The notes under the pieces were generated by a model. That model searched no databases. It saw only the letters and a list, made by a program, of their open reading frames with translations, and was not told where the DNA came from. DNA of 64,000 bases from Anaerolineaceae bacterium UBA5404 (GTDB taxonomy: Bacteria; Chloroflexota; Anaerolineae; Anaerolineales; Anaerolineaceae). Within the stretch, counting starts at the first letter, position 1. Each line of letters begins with the position of its first letter. Shown piece by piece: positions 7,027-15,994 of the stretch. Where the stretch lies: NCBI GenBank assembly GCA_002409625.1, contig DHNY01000013.1, positions 34,009 through 98,008 of the forward strand, read 5' to 3'. A program made the translations under genes and the position numbers.

Positions 7027-9675
7027 ATGACTGATCATATACCCGAAGTTGATGGACGCCGACGCCGACGTGGCTCCGATCCCAAAGAACGCGCCGAACG
7101 CCCTGGCCAAAGCAGACCTGCCAACCAGCCTGCTCCGCGACCTGTGGTGGAACCCTCACCACAAACAGACTATGTAGAAGACTTGCTCGGCCAAGCGCCA
7201 GCACCCAGTCAAAGCCAACAGCCTCGCCCTAGCGGTTCCAGTGGAAGCGGTTTGGGTGGCGCATTAGGTGGATTAGGTGGACTGTTGGGTGGCATGACTG
7301 GAAGTTCAGGTTCAGGTGGTGCTTCAAGCCCTGGTTCTGGACTCTTTGGCGGTCAAAGCCCCACAGGCGCGCCTGGTCAAGCTGCACCTCGTCGCGGTTG
7401 TGGAAGCATCATTTTCCTGATTATCCTGATGGTGTTCTTGTTCTTCTTGTGGCGCTCATGCTCAAAGGGCGCTGGTGATTTGCCCAGCAGTGGTTTAAAT
7501 CAACCACCCATTGAGCAGTCGCAAAGCACGAAACCCCCACAAGCGACCCAAATCCCTCAAACCCAGGCGACTCAAGCTATTATCAACCCTGCTGATCCCA
7601 GCAGAAAAGCAAAATGGTTGGTGATGGCATACATTGACGCCGACGACAAAGCTCTTGAACGTGACCTGATGTTTGACCTCAACGAGATGGAACTGATTGG
7701 CTCAACCGAAGAGGTGGTCATCGTTGCCCAGGTTGACCGTTATGCCGGAGGCTATTCTGGCGATGGCGATTGGAGTGGCACGCGACGCTACCTCATTCTT
7801 CAGGATGATAATCTCAACGTTACCGGCTCTCATCTCATCCAGGATTTGGGCGAACTCAACATGGGCGATGCCAAAACCCTGGTTGATTTTGTTAGCTGGG
7901 CAGCTGAGCAGTTCCCAGCCGAACGCCACATGTTGCTCATGTCTGACCACGGCATGGGATGGCCAGGTGGCTGGAGCGACCCTGCACCAGCTGGTCGCAT
8001 GGTTTCCGATGCACCGCTGGCACGGGCAATGCAAGACCCCATCATTCTGCTTAATGAATTTGAAACCGCGCTTGCCCAAATTCAACGCACAACCGCCATC
8101 GATAAATTTGACCTGATCGGTTTGGACGTGTGTTTGATGAGCCAGATGGAAGTCTATGCCATGTTGGCACCCTACGCGCATTACGCTGTTGCCTCTGAAG
8201 AAACCGAACCCGGCGTGGGTTGGGCTTATGAGGCCTTTTTGAGCATGATGGTCTACAACCCCGATATCGCTACTGAAGATATCGCCAAAAACATCGTTGA
8301 AACCTACCTCACATCAGACCAACGTATTGTTGATGACCAAGCGCGGGCAGAGTTCCTCAGCCAAAATTCAAGTGGCGGCGGATGGTATGTTAGCCGCATG
8401 ACCGCGGCACAACTCGGTGCGCAACTCGAGCAAAACAGCACCCTTGCAGCTATTGATCTGGCACATTACCCCAATCTGCTGGACGCCCTAAACAACTTTG
8501 CTTTTAGCCTGCAAGGTGTAGACCAACGCGCCATTGCCCAGGCACGCAGCTACGCGCAAAGCTACACCTCCATTTTTGGCTCCAATGTGCCCGCCAGCTA
8601 TATTGATATGGGGCACTTTGCTGCACTCACCGCTAAAATCTCGGGAAACCAAAACGTTTACAATGCCGCCAATACCCTCTTGCAAAATCTGCAAAAGGCA
8701 GTAATCGCCGAAAAGCATGGCAGTGGCAAACCCGGCTCCACAGGCATTGCCATCTACTTCCCCAACTCGCAGCTTTACCAAAACGGCAACACTGGCATGG
8801 CATCTTACACCGTCATTGCGGATACATTCGCTCGCACCTCATTGTGGGATGACTTTTTAGGCTACCATTACGGCGGTCGCCAATTCCAGGCAAATGCGGT
8901 GGAACCGGTGATGATTTCGCGCGCCAGCCAAATCCCCGGCTCGGGTGAAATAACCGTTTCGGAAATCAACGCCTCCACTGAGCGGGTTGCCCCGGGCGGT
9001 GAAATTGAACTTGACGTAACCATCACTGGCGATAATGTGGCACATGTTTACTTCTTTACCGGCATTTTGGATGAGCGCGGCAACATTTACGTTGCTGATA
9101 CAGACTTTGTGGAAAGCGGGCAAACCCAACAGCAAAATGGTGTTTTCTATCCCGTTTGGCCTCAGGGCGGTGCCTTTAAGCTCAATTTTGTATTCGAGCC
9201 CATCCTCTATACCATCAGCGATGGCGACAACGATGTAATGGCACTCTTCAACCCACTTGACTTCGGTCGCAACTATCGCGAAGCGGTTTATGTTGTGAAC
9301 GGCACTTACACCTTCAAAGAAACCGGTGAAAAACGACCAGCTCAATTGCGCTTTATGGATGAAAAGCTCTTTCAGGTGATGGGTTTTACCGGCATTTCAG
9401 ACCTGGGCGACGGGCTCGGCGGTGGTGGCGGTGCCTGGGAAATTACGCCTTCCGTGGGTGATAGTTTCACCGTGAAAGAAAGCTGGATGAACGCCAACGC
9501 TCAAGGCCAGGTAACCGGCACTGAGCAACGCGAAGGAGGCACTTTGGTCTTTAGTGGCAAACCCATTGTGGCAGTTACCAAGTACCTTCCACAGGGTAAA
9601 GCGGTAATTGGCTTTATGGTGAGTGACTTTGACGGGCAAGTGCGTTCGGTTTTCAAACAAATTACCATAGACTAG
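7027..9675 (+). CDS. Clostripain-like (C11) cysteine peptidase, membrane-anchored
   Basis: An 882-residue protein. Residues 1-125 are low-complexity (Pro/Gln, then Gly/Ser). A transmembrane helix follows at about 130-150, then another Gln/Thr-rich stretch. The catalytic domain begins near 195 with KWLVMAYIDADD. The C11 dyad is visible as His308 in SDHGMGW and Cys369 in DVCLMS. The C-terminal 300 residues look like beta-rich accessory domains. C11 enzymes cleave after basic residues. The topology suggests a peptidase displayed outside the cell on a stalk. AAGGA precedes the ATG, and TATAAT at 6982-6987 is a plausible -10. Confidence 0.88.
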   Translation: MTDHIPEVDGRRRRRGSDPKERAERPGQSRPANQPAPRPVVEPSPQTDYVEDLLGQAPAPSQSQQPRPSGSSGSGLGGALGGLGGLLGGMTGSSGSGGASSPGSGLFGGQSPTGAPGQAAPRRGCGSIIFLIILMVFLFFLWRSCSKGAGDLPSSGLNQPPIEQSQSTKPPQATQIPQTQATQAIINPADPSRKAKWLVMAYIDADDKALERDLMFDLNEMELIGSTEEVVIVAQVDRYAGGYSGDGDWSGTRRYLILQDDNLNVTGSHLIQDLGELNMGDAKTLVDFVSWAAEQFPAERHMLLMSDHGMGWPGGWSDPAPAGRMVSDAPLARAMQDPIILLNEFETALAQIQRTTAIDKFDLIGLDVCLMSQMEVYAMLAPYAHYAVASEETEPGVGWAYEAFLSMMVYNPDIATEDIAKNIVETYLTSDQRIVDDQARAEFLSQNSSGGGWYVSRMTAAQLGAQLEQNSTLAAIDLAHYPNLLDALNNFAFSLQGVDQRAIAQARSYAQSYTSIFGSNVPASYIDMGHFAALTAKISGNQNVYNAANTLLQNLQKAVIAEKHGSGKPGSTGIAIYFPNSQLYQNGNTGMASYTVIADTFARTSLWDDFLGYHYGGRQFQANAVEPVMISRASQIPGSGEITVSEINASTERVAPGGEIELDVTITGDNVAHVYFFTGILDERGNIYVADTDFVESGQTQQQNGVFYPVWPQGGAFKLNFVFEPILYTISDGDNDVMALFNPLDFGRNYREAVYVVNGTYTFKETGEKRPAQLRFMDEKLFQVMGFTGISDLGDGLGGGGGAWEITPSVGDSFTVKESWMNANAQGQVTGTEQREGGTLVFSGKPIVAVTKYLPQGKAVIGFMVSDFDGQVRSVFKQITID

Positions 9676-9690
9676 CGTTTTGAATCGTCA

Positions 9691-9729
9691 AGCGCCTTGT
9701 GTCCAGTTGACTACAAGGCGCTTTTCTTA
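9691..9729 (+). terminator. Intrinsic terminator of the C11 peptidase gene
   Basis: AGCGCCTTGT (9691-9700) pairs perfectly with ACAAGGCGCT (9713-9722) across a 12-base loop and runs into TTTCTT. Confidence 0.8.
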
Positions 9730-9807
9730 TACACAGTAAATTATTTTAGAATAAGGTACAATAATTGTAGTTATTTTTAAACAGTCGCTGTTTCATGAGG
9801 AGCTATT

Positions 9808-10401
9808 ATGACCGACCTTAAAGCACAATTGACCATGACCGCCGGACCTGTTCCCGGTTCGAGTTATTACCTTGACAAAGCCGAAATTTACCTCGGGCGT
9901 GATTTAGCGAATGAGATTCCAATTCCTGAAGTTGAAATATCTCGGCGCCACGCGCGCGTTTTCATGCAAAATAATTTGGTTTTCGTTGAAGACCTGGGCT
10001 CGACCAATGGCACTTTTGTAAACGGAACGCGCATAAGCTCGCCAAAAGAACTGCATGATGGTGATCAAATAACCCTTGCCGAAAAAACCGTATTCGCCTT
10101 CAGTTTCGCCGGTCAGGGAGCCGCGCCAGTGAGTGTGCCAGCGCAAGCCATGCAAACGCAAGCCCAGGAAGTGGTACAACCGCAGGAAATCTTCCAGCCG
10201 GTGGCTCCCCCAGTGCCCGGGCAAGAGCTCGCGCCTGAGCCTACATTCACCCAAAAACCCAAGAGAATGAGTGGCTTTTTGATCTTTTTACTCATCTTCC
10301 TGGCCATAATAATCCTCACCGCATTGGTGTTGGTCTTTATGCCAAGTTCCTGGTGGTGCGCGATCACCTTCAACGGCTTGCCTGGCTGTCCGGTTCGATA
10401 A
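9808..10401 (+). CDS. FHA-domain protein with C-terminal membrane anchor
   Basis: A 197-residue protein. The forkhead-associated domain occupies about residues 15-95, with the conserved GRD, SRRHA and DLGSTNGTFVNG motifs that bind phosphothreonine peptides. A Pro/Gln/Ala linker leads to one transmembrane helix (about 155-178) and a short tail holding two cysteines. The FHA domain is predicted to be cytoplasmic and tethered to the membrane. No Ser/Thr kinase lies within the window, so its partner is unknown. GAGGAG precedes the ATG, and TACAAT at 9757-9762 may be the -10 element. Confidence 0.88.
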   Translation: MTDLKAQLTMTAGPVPGSSYYLDKAEIYLGRDLANEIPIPEVEISRRHARVFMQNNLVFVEDLGSTNGTFVNGTRISSPKELHDGDQITLAEKTVFAFSFAGQGAAPVSVPAQAMQTQAQEVVQPQEIFQPVAPPVPGQELAPEPTFTQKPKRMSGFLIFLLIFLAIIILTALVLVFMPSSWWCAITFNGLPGCPVR

Positions 10402-10414
10402 AATCTGCTTTTAG

Positions 10415-10446
10415 AAGCGCTCAAGTTTTGAGCGCTTTTTCTTTTT
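10415..10446 (+). terminator. Intrinsic terminator of the FHA gene
   Basis: AAGCGCTCAA (10415-10424) and TTGAGCGCTT (10428-10437) form a 10-bp stem with a three-base loop, followed by a long T-rich tract. Confidence 0.88.
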
Positions 10447-10461
10447 TAAGTGCGCTTCCAT

Positions 10462-10473
10462 TATAATTAGCCT
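10462..10473 (+). promoter_or_regulatory. -10 element giving leaderless murI mRNA
   Basis: TATAAT at 10462-10467 is followed by exactly six bases and the ATG at 10474. The predicted transcription start is the A of the start codon, and no Shine-Dalgarno sequence is present. The -35 region is poor. Confidence 0.6.
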
Positions 10474-11307
10474 ATGTCTAAAAAAGCATCCACCAATCGC
10501 CCTATCGCCGTTTATGACTCCGGCGTGGGTGGGCTTTCGGTTTTACGCGCGCTGCTGAACGAACTTCCGAACGAAAACTTTATTTACCTGGGAGATCAAG
10601 CCCACGTGCCTTATGGTGAGCGCAGCCTGGAAGCCTTGCGAGAACTTGCTGATGGGGTTACCCGCTTTTTTATACAACAAGGCGCAAAAATTATCGTCAT
10701 TGCCTGTAACACAGCCTCTGCGGCGGCATTAAAATACTTGCGCGCGAAATATCCCGAGCAAATATTTGTGGGCATGGAACCCGCGGTTAAACCTGCTGCC
10801 GAGCAAACCCACAGCCACAAAGTTGGCGTGCTGGCAACGCCTTCCACATTCCATGGCGAGTTGTATGCCTCTGTGGTGGAACGCTTTGCCAATGGCGTTG
10901 AGATTTTCCAAAGCACTTGCCCAGGATTGGTGGCACAAATTGAACAGGGCAATTTGGACGGCGAAGAAACCATGCGCATTTTGCATGATGCCCTTGACCC
11001 GATGCTCGCGGCGGATGTTGACAAAATCGTACTGGCTTGCACCCATTTCCCATTTGTCATCCCACAAATTGAAGCGATTGTGGCTGGACGTGCCACGGTC
11101 ATTGATCCCGCACCAGCCGTTGCCCGCCAAACCGCGCGTGTCCTCGCCCAAAAGGATATGCTCTCAACGGCTACCAAACCTGGTCGCATCCATTTCTACA
11201 CCAGCGGCAACCCAAAAAACTTACAAGCCATCACCCACAAGCTCATCGGACTAAAGGCGTCAATCCATCAAGTCGCTTGGGATGATGGCACATTGCGCCC
11301 AAGCTAA
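10474..11307 (+). CDS. murI: Glutamate racemase
   Basis: A 277-residue cofactor-independent racemase that makes D-glutamate for peptidoglycan. Motifs are YDSGVGGLSV at the N-terminus, YLGDQAHVPYGER, the first catalytic cysteine Cys78 in ACNTAS and the second, Cys189, in ACTHFP. The length is normal for the family. The gene appears monocistronic and leaderless. Its presence shows the cell makes a D-Glu-containing peptidoglycan. Confidence 0.96.
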   Translation: MSKKASTNRPIAVYDSGVGGLSVLRALLNELPNENFIYLGDQAHVPYGERSLEALRELADGVTRFFIQQGAKIIVIACNTASAAALKYLRAKYPEQIFVGMEPAVKPAAEQTHSHKVGVLATPSTFHGELYASVVERFANGVEIFQSTCPGLVAQIEQGNLDGEETMRILHDALDPMLAADVDKIVLACTHFPFVIPQIEAIVAGRATVIDPAPAVARQTARVLAQKDMLSTATKPGRIHFYTSGNPKNLQAITHKLIGLKASIHQVAWDDGTLRPS

Positions 11308-11355
11308 AAACCGCTGTATATCAACAATTATTTATTGTTTATCAATATATTTCTA

Positions 11356-11384
11356 TTGACAATCGGCAATTATGCTGCTATACT
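11356..11384 (+). promoter_or_regulatory. Strong sigma-70-type promoter of the DUF2975/HTH pair
   Basis: TTGACA (11356-11361), a 17-base spacer, then TATACT (11379-11384). This is one of two near-consensus promoters in the window. The start would be near 11391, 26 bases before the ATG. Confidence 0.82.
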
Positions 11385-11416
11385 CTCTTTGTAAAACACA
11401 TAACAAGGAGTTTTTT

Positions 11417-11893
11417 ATGAATAAAAACAAAATCCTTTCTGGATTGCTCATTTTTGGTTTAGGGATTGCAACTTTCATTATTGTTGCAATTGGCATTCAG
11501 CTGGTGCCATTATCCTTTGCAACAGCAAAAGCCAACCCAGAAATTGCGCATATGCGTGTGCCGGTGCTGATTATGGCATGGTTCATTTTGGCTTGTATTT
11601 TGGCTATTGTCGTACTGGCTGTTGCTTTGTTCGGGCGTATCATCAAAAACAAAGTTTTCGAGCAAAAATCAGTCAGCCTCTTAAAAGCCATGGGCATCAG
11701 TTCCCTGGTTCCCATCCCTGTGCTCATCGCTTTGGTTTTTTACACCATGAATAACGTTGCCGGCTCAATCACCAACCTTTGGGCATTCTTCGGCATAATG
11801 GTTTGCATGATGGCTTCAATCTTCTTCTTCCTGATAAGCTCTCTTTTTCAAAACGCGGTTGATTACAAAACCGAAAACGAATTGACGGTTTAG
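11417..11893 (+). CDS. DUF2975-like four-helix membrane protein
   Basis: A 158-residue integral membrane protein with four predicted helices (about 8-30, 48-72, 90-112 and 120-145) and a conserved-looking FGRIIKNKVFEQKSVSLLK stretch between helices 2 and 3. The size, topology and adjacent small HTH gene match the DUF2975/YoaS-YozG pairs of Firmicutes and other bacteria. Those pairs are thought to be regulatory; the role is unknown. The ATG at 11417 has AAGGAG upstream, whereas an upstream in-frame ATG overlaps the promoter. Eight bases separate it from the HTH gene. Confidence 0.75.
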   Translation: MNKNKILSGLLIFGLGIATFIIVAIGIQLVPLSFATAKANPEIAHMRVPVLIMAWFILACILAIVVLAVALFGRIIKNKVFEQKSVSLLKAMGISSLVPIPVLIALVFYTMNNVAGSITNLWAFFGIMVCMMASIFFFLISSLFQNAVDYKTENELTV

Positions 11894-11901
11894 GAGGCAA
11901 A

Positions 11902-12117
11902 ATGGCTATTATTGTGAATTTAGATGTAGAACTTGCCAAACAAAAAATGAGCCTCACCGAGCTTTCTGAGAAAGTGGGCATCACCTTAAGCAACCTTTCC
12001 ATCCTCAAGACCGGCAAAGCGCGTGCCATCCGTTTTGACACCCTCAACGCGATTTGTGCCGCCTTAAACTGCCAGCCTGGCGATATTCTTGAATTTAGAA
12101 TGGATGAAAAAGAATAA
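11902..12117 (+). CDS. Small Cro/CI-type HTH regulator (YozG-like)
   Basis: A 71-residue protein that is almost entirely a helix-turn-helix domain (SLTELSEKVGITLSNLSILK with a second helix pair ending in LNCQPGDILEF). This is the form of the HTH_26/YozG regulators usually encoded next to a DUF2975 membrane protein. The Shine-Dalgarno GGAGG overlaps the stop codon of the previous gene, so translation is coupled. It probably regulates its own operon or senses through the membrane partner; that is inference. Confidence 0.83.
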   Translation: MAIIVNLDVELAKQKMSLTELSEKVGITLSNLSILKTGKARAIRFDTLNAICAALNCQPGDILEFRMDEKE

Positions 12118-12143
12118 ACTTGTTCACCTTCAAAACATGCAGA

Positions 12144-12174
12144 GAAGCTGGATTAAACCAGCTTCTTTTTGTTT
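12144..12174 (+). terminator. Intrinsic terminator of the DUF2975/HTH operon
   Basis: GAAGCTGG (12144-12151) and CCAGCTTC (12158-12165) with a six-base loop, followed by TTTTTGTTT. Confidence 0.85.
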
Positions 12175-12199
12175 CAACCCCCGGATTCAAACGCTTATT

Positions 12200-12658
12200 T
12201 CACAGGCTTGTTTGGCGTACCCGGTGTCGCTCACTTAAGAAAAAGAAGAACAAAAGCAAGAGGAAGGCAAGGTGCAGCAGAATCATAAAGAGCACATTTC
12301 CCGAGCGCTGCTCAGGTGCCCACAAAAAGAAGCGTTCGAACCAGTAGAGGGCAATGCCAAGCCCGCCAAAGACCCAAGCCCAGATCCCTCGTTTAGCATG
12401 CCTGCAAAGAATCAACACCAGCCCACCCAAATTAAGCAAACCATACACCAGCCCGGAAATTAACAAATAGCGGTAATGAGTAGCCGACAATGTGAATTCC
12501 TGCAAGACCGCGCCGTGCTTAATGGCGCCATAAAACCGTAAAAACCCTGATGCAGCCATCAAAATGAATACAAGCGCGTTAAGCCGTGCCAAATGATTTG
12601 CTTTGTGAGCAGGCAATTGGCTCTCTTTGTTTTTTTGCGCTTGCAGATCAGGGCTCAT
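12200..12658 (-). CDS. Hypothetical four-helix membrane protein
   Basis: A 152-residue protein with four hydrophobic helices, a tract of consecutive Leu/Phe in the last one and a basic C-terminus. I do not recognise the family. The start at 12658 lies four bases after the stop of the preceding gene, which indicates translational coupling; a more upstream in-frame start would overlap that gene. It ends in the region of the opposing HTH operon's terminator. Confidence 0.6.
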   Translation of the reverse strand: MSPDLQAQKNKESQLPAHKANHLARLNALVFILMAASGFLRFYGAIKHGAVLQEFTLSATHYRYLLISGLVYGLLNLGGLVLILCRHAKRGIWAWVFGGLGIALYWFERFFLWAPEQRSGNVLFMILLHLAFLLLLFFFFLSERHRVRQTSL

Positions 12659-12662
12659 TGAC

Positions 12663-14300
12663 TTAGCTCTCAACATCAAAATCGCTTAAATAACCTAATC
12701 GCGCCAGGGTTTTTTGCACTTTCTCCAAGCCGCCGGCTTTAATAACAACCGCGACCGGTCCCAGGGAATCCCCTAGCCATGCCTTGGCTTCGGATTGCTT
12801 TAGAGCTTGCAAAATGTCTGGTGATTCCAGGCGCAAGACGGTGAGGGTTTCCATTTGAGCTTCTGTGCCATGTTCTTGCCATCGACTGAGCGCTTTCACC
12901 AGGTTTGGCGGTGGCGCGCTTTTGCCATATTTGCGCAACAAACTTATCAGATGGTGGGTGCTCAAGCCCACCTTGGCTGCTTTTGTGAGCGATGCCGGTG
13001 TTATTTGATAACTGGAAGCTTCGGGGCCAAGCTCCAGCCACTCAGCAAACCGTGCTATTTGATAGCGGGCGATTGGCGCGGTTTTATCACTCATCGTGAT
13101 GTGTCCGTTTGGGTGAGCGATAAGCGCCTCTTCTTCATCAGCTATTTTCTCATGAACCGAGATGCCATCCAAGGCTTTTATGGCAGACTGCATGGAAAAG
13201 AACAACTCACCTGCCTCATCTTCATAAACACGGGTCAAGCCCAACCAAAACATCCATTGACAGATAAAAAAGCGCAAAAAATGAGGCTCAACATCTTGCC
13301 AGCTATCTATGCCACGCAAAAGTGCCCCTGTCCTCGCGGAGTAAATCAACCACACATCATAGTCCACGCCTTGGCGTAAAAAGTCCGGTTCAATCTCTTC
13401 CACAACGCGCACAAAGTCTTTCAAGCTAAACCATTCACCCACCGGAAGTGCCTTGAGCAATGTCAAAACCTTGCGCCGTGTCGGCAAAGGATCGTTACGC
13501 CAACTGCCCTCGCAACGCAACTCAGGCGTAAGGCGCAATTCATTAAACACTTTGGCATTCGCCCAATTAGCAATCAACCAAGCTAAGCTTTCTGCCCGCG
13601 ATCTTTCAAGAAGTGCCCGTGCCAGGTCTATTGGCTTTCCATCCTTACCCAAAAGCCCCAAATCAGCAGCCAGTGCCTTTAGATAAGCCCAATAAGGCTC
13701 AGGCTTTGCTGATTTTGCCAACAAACGCGGCGCGTCACCCAAACGCAAAGCAGCAAACAAAGTGCAAAAGTCGTCTACCACTTGATATGCGTGGTCCTTT
13801 TGCGCATCAATCGCCGGGGCAGTCTCAGCTTTTAGCCGTTTTTCAATTGCCAGATTCTCTTTTTCTGGGACCTCGGGCAACAATGTTAAAAATTCCGTGG
13901 GAATGTAGCAGATTTCAAGCAGTTCATCGTCTTTGCGGATGAATTCCCGCCCAATTAAAGCACGGTAATAAAGCAGTTCAGCAGTAGAAGCAGGAAAAAG
14001 CCAAGGTTGTTCGCGTTCGCGCTTACCCGGTCCCATGGAGCGCAAATCGCCATATTTCCTGGCAAAACGAGACCACGGTAGTTGTCCGCCAGCCTGCTTT
14101 ATATCTGCCAAAGCTTCCTTCGCCAAGGCAGGCAAAGCCTGATAAAAATCATCGAACAATGCCTCTTCCAACAGCAAAGTTGATAAAGATTTTGCCACCG
14201 CGCGTTTGTCTGCACCTTGGGCAGGCACAGCCCAAAGATCCGCCAAATGGCTGAGCATTTTTAGGTCATAACTTCTAAGCAGGGTGTGTAAATCAGGCAT
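12663..14300 (-). CDS. Helicase-associated-like protein, function unknown
   Basis: A 545-residue soluble, Leu/Ala-rich protein without Walker motifs. The N-terminal segment (LLRSYDLKMLSHLADLWAV) and the C-terminal alpha/beta segment (GPVAVVIKAGGLEKVQKTLARLGYL) recall the proteins annotated from memory as helicase C-terminal domain 3 or XPB/Ssl2-like. These lack helicase motors and their role is unknown. That assignment is tentative. TATACT ends seven bases before the ATG, so this gene too may be read from a leaderless or nearly leaderless mRNA. It is followed by a coupled small membrane protein gene. Confidence 0.55.
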   Translation of the reverse strand: MPDLHTLLRSYDLKMLSHLADLWAVPAQGADKRAVAKSLSTLLLEEALFDDFYQALPALAKEALADIKQAGGQLPWSRFARKYGDLRSMGPGKREREQPWLFPASTAELLYYRALIGREFIRKDDELLEICYIPTEFLTLLPEVPEKENLAIEKRLKAETAPAIDAQKDHAYQVVDDFCTLFAALRLGDAPRLLAKSAKPEPYWAYLKALAADLGLLGKDGKPIDLARALLERSRAESLAWLIANWANAKVFNELRLTPELRCEGSWRNDPLPTRRKVLTLLKALPVGEWFSLKDFVRVVEEIEPDFLRQGVDYDVWLIYSARTGALLRGIDSWQDVEPHFLRFFICQWMFWLGLTRVYEDEAGELFFSMQSAIKALDGISVHEKIADEEEALIAHPNGHITMSDKTAPIARYQIARFAEWLELGPEASSYQITPASLTKAAKVGLSTHHLISLLRKYGKSAPPPNLVKALSRWQEHGTEAQMETLTVLRLESPDILQALKQSEAKAWLGDSLGPVAVVIKAGGLEKVQKTLARLGYLSDFDVES

Positions 14301-14307
14301 CGTCTTG

Positions 14308-14313
14308 AGTATA
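14308..14313 (-). promoter_or_regulatory. -10 element close to a start codon
   Basis: TATACT on the minus strand lies seven bases upstream of the ATG at 14300, placing the transcription start at or one base before the start codon. No Shine-Dalgarno sequence is visible. Confidence 0.45.
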
Positions 14314-14336
14314 CATCATGACGAATGGGCTTGGAC

Positions 14337-15002
14337 TTATTGTTCAATTTTGATGCTGCGCAAGCCTTCGATTTTGGAAATTTTTTCCACCAAATCTTCC
14401 ACGCTTTCAGTTTTTCTGAATTGCGCCACAATGGTGATACGCAAACGTAAACTGCGCGTGCTTTTGCGCACTGAAAAAGAGATTAACTTTTCAGCAATTT
14501 CAGTCATGGTTTTGCGCACATTGCGTATAACGCCATCTTCATAATCCACATCCACCACAATATTGCGGATTAAGTTGACCCGAACAAACTTTTTCTCAAC
14601 AACATTGATTAGGGTCAAAATGATGAGCATAAAAACCGTGGTAATAACGCCCACCACATAATAGCCAAAACCAACAGACAAACCCACAATCGCCATCGTC
14701 CAAAGCGTTGTCGCTGTGGTGAGCCCTTTGATGTTGAAGCCATAACGCAAAATAGCACCAGCGCCGAGAAAACCGATGCCCGAAACGACCTGCGCGGCAA
14801 CTCTGGTGGGATCCGAGCCAAAGGTCGCTCCCATCTCAACAGAAATAATCGCCGCCAGACAAGCCCCCAACACCAAAATCATGTGGGTGCGCAAACCGGC
14901 AGGCTGACTGTCTCGCTCACGTTCAAAACCAACCACACCACCCAATAGCACAGCAAGGGATAAGCGGATGAGTATGTCAGTTATGTGAGTTTCTCCAATC
15001 AT
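14337..15002 (-). CDS. MgtC/SapB family membrane protein
   Basis: A 221-residue protein. The N-terminal 145 residues form the MgtC hydrophobic domain, with the family signatures GGVVGFERERDSQPAGLRTHM and GIGFLGAGAI. The C-terminal 75 residues form a small ACT-like soluble domain. MgtC proteins modulate Mg homeostasis, membrane potential or F-type ATPase in studied bacteria, but many homologues are uncharacterised. It is 36 bp from the preceding minus-strand gene and may share its transcript or terminate near 14320. Confidence 0.85.
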   Translation of the reverse strand: MIGETHITDILIRLSLAVLLGGVVGFERERDSQPAGLRTHMILVLGACLAAIISVEMGATFGSDPTRVAAQVVSGIGFLGAGAILRYGFNIKGLTTATTLWTMAIVGLSVGFGYYVVGVITTVFMLIILTLINVVEKKFVRVNLIRNIVVDVDYEDGVIRNVRKTMTEIAEKLISFSVRKSTRSLRLRITIVAQFRKTESVEDLVEKISKIEGLRSIKIEQ

Positions 15003-15238
15003 AATGTCACTTTCGTATGGCTCATTTGGGTAATAGATTTTACCATGCTTTTGCCCCGTCTAATTCCTTGGTTGCTTAGCAATGCTTTTACATCCGGCTT
15101 TCGATGCCAAAAAAAGAGCTTTATTCATTTAAAAGAATTAAAGAATTTTAGAGCAAACCATTGGATTAAAGCCCAGCGGCTGTTTTTTCAAGCAGGGCGG
15201 ATGTTTGTAAGGAAAGAAAAAAACTGCTTGCAGAATCC
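15003..15238. other. Intergenic region without recognisable gene
   Basis: A 236-bp AT-rich stretch between two minus-strand genes. I see no credible ORF, tRNA or strong hairpin. GGTAAAATC around 15040-15048, read on the minus strand, could serve as a weak -10 for the MgtC gene. Confidence 0.4.
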
Positions 15239-15787
15239 TTATTTGGGCTCAAAGTTTTTCAGCAGGTCTTTAACCAGCTCAAAACAATCTTCAATCTCAT
15301 CCGGTTTGGCAAAGACCTGAAAAGCCCAGAAGTTGTTTTCAGTTCGGCTGGGGTCTTCATGATAAACCAAGATTTCTTTGCGCTCAAACTCAACCTGTCC
15401 CGGCGGATCATTAAGATAGTAGTAAAAAGCTTTCCCATTGATGTTGAGCTCATACCTTCCACCGTAGGGTCCGTTTCCACTGCCCAGCAATTCCTGAAAT
15501 CGACAAGACGAAAGGTTTTGTGAGCGCAAACCGGAAAGACCGAAATCGTTTTCCTCTATACCCCATTCTTCTGCGTCGAAATCAAGCGCAAAAGGCGGGT
15601 TTAGAACAATTTCTGGGTGAGGATCATAAGAAGATGTCTCTTGTGATGCTGTTTCACTATCTGCAGAGTCAGGATCTATGGGCGTATTTAGCACAGGGGC
15701 TGGTATCGCACTCTTGCAAGAGACAAGCACTAAGATCGCCATGAATATCACAAGAAAAACAGGGCTTTTTTTGATTGAATTTGCCAT
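15239..15787 (-). CDS. Hypothetical lipoprotein
   Basis: A 182-residue secreted protein. The N-terminus has a basic n-region, a hydrophobic core and a lipobox ending LVLVSC, so the mature protein starts at that cysteine and is lipid-anchored on the outer face. A Ser/Asp/Glu-rich linker follows, then a compact domain of about 120 residues with two cysteines. I do not recognise the family. Two adjacent ATGs occur; AGGAG is better spaced for the second, at 15787. Confidence 0.72.
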   Translation of the reverse strand: MANSIKKSPVFLVIFMAILVLVSCKSAIPAPVLNTPIDPDSADSETASQETSSYDPHPEIVLNPPFALDFDAEEWGIEENDFGLSGLRSQNLSSCRFQELLGSGNGPYGGRYELNINGKAFYYYLNDPPGQVEFERKEILVYHEDPSRTENNFWAFQVFAKPDEIEDCFELVKDLLKNFEPK

Positions 15788-15950
15788 CATACTCCTTTGG
15801 CAGGTCAAAAGCTAAGCTCTCAAAGGTCAAAATAGCTCAGGCACCGCTCATTAACTTTCAATGATTTATGAAAGCCACATAATAATTATACTGGTCTTAA
15901 AAAAACAAAAAAGCTATTTCCTTTTTTATTCGCGTATCGCTTCATTTGCC

Positions 15951-15983
15951 CCTAAAAAAACCGCCTGCTTTCACAGGCGGTTT
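15951..15983 (-). terminator. Intrinsic terminator of the DegV gene
   Basis: AAACCGCCTG and CAGGCGGTTT (15958-15967 with 15974-15983) form a 10-bp stem followed on the minus strand by a T tract; it begins 11 bp after the stop codon. Confidence 0.87.
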
Positions 15984-15994
15984 GCATTGATTTT

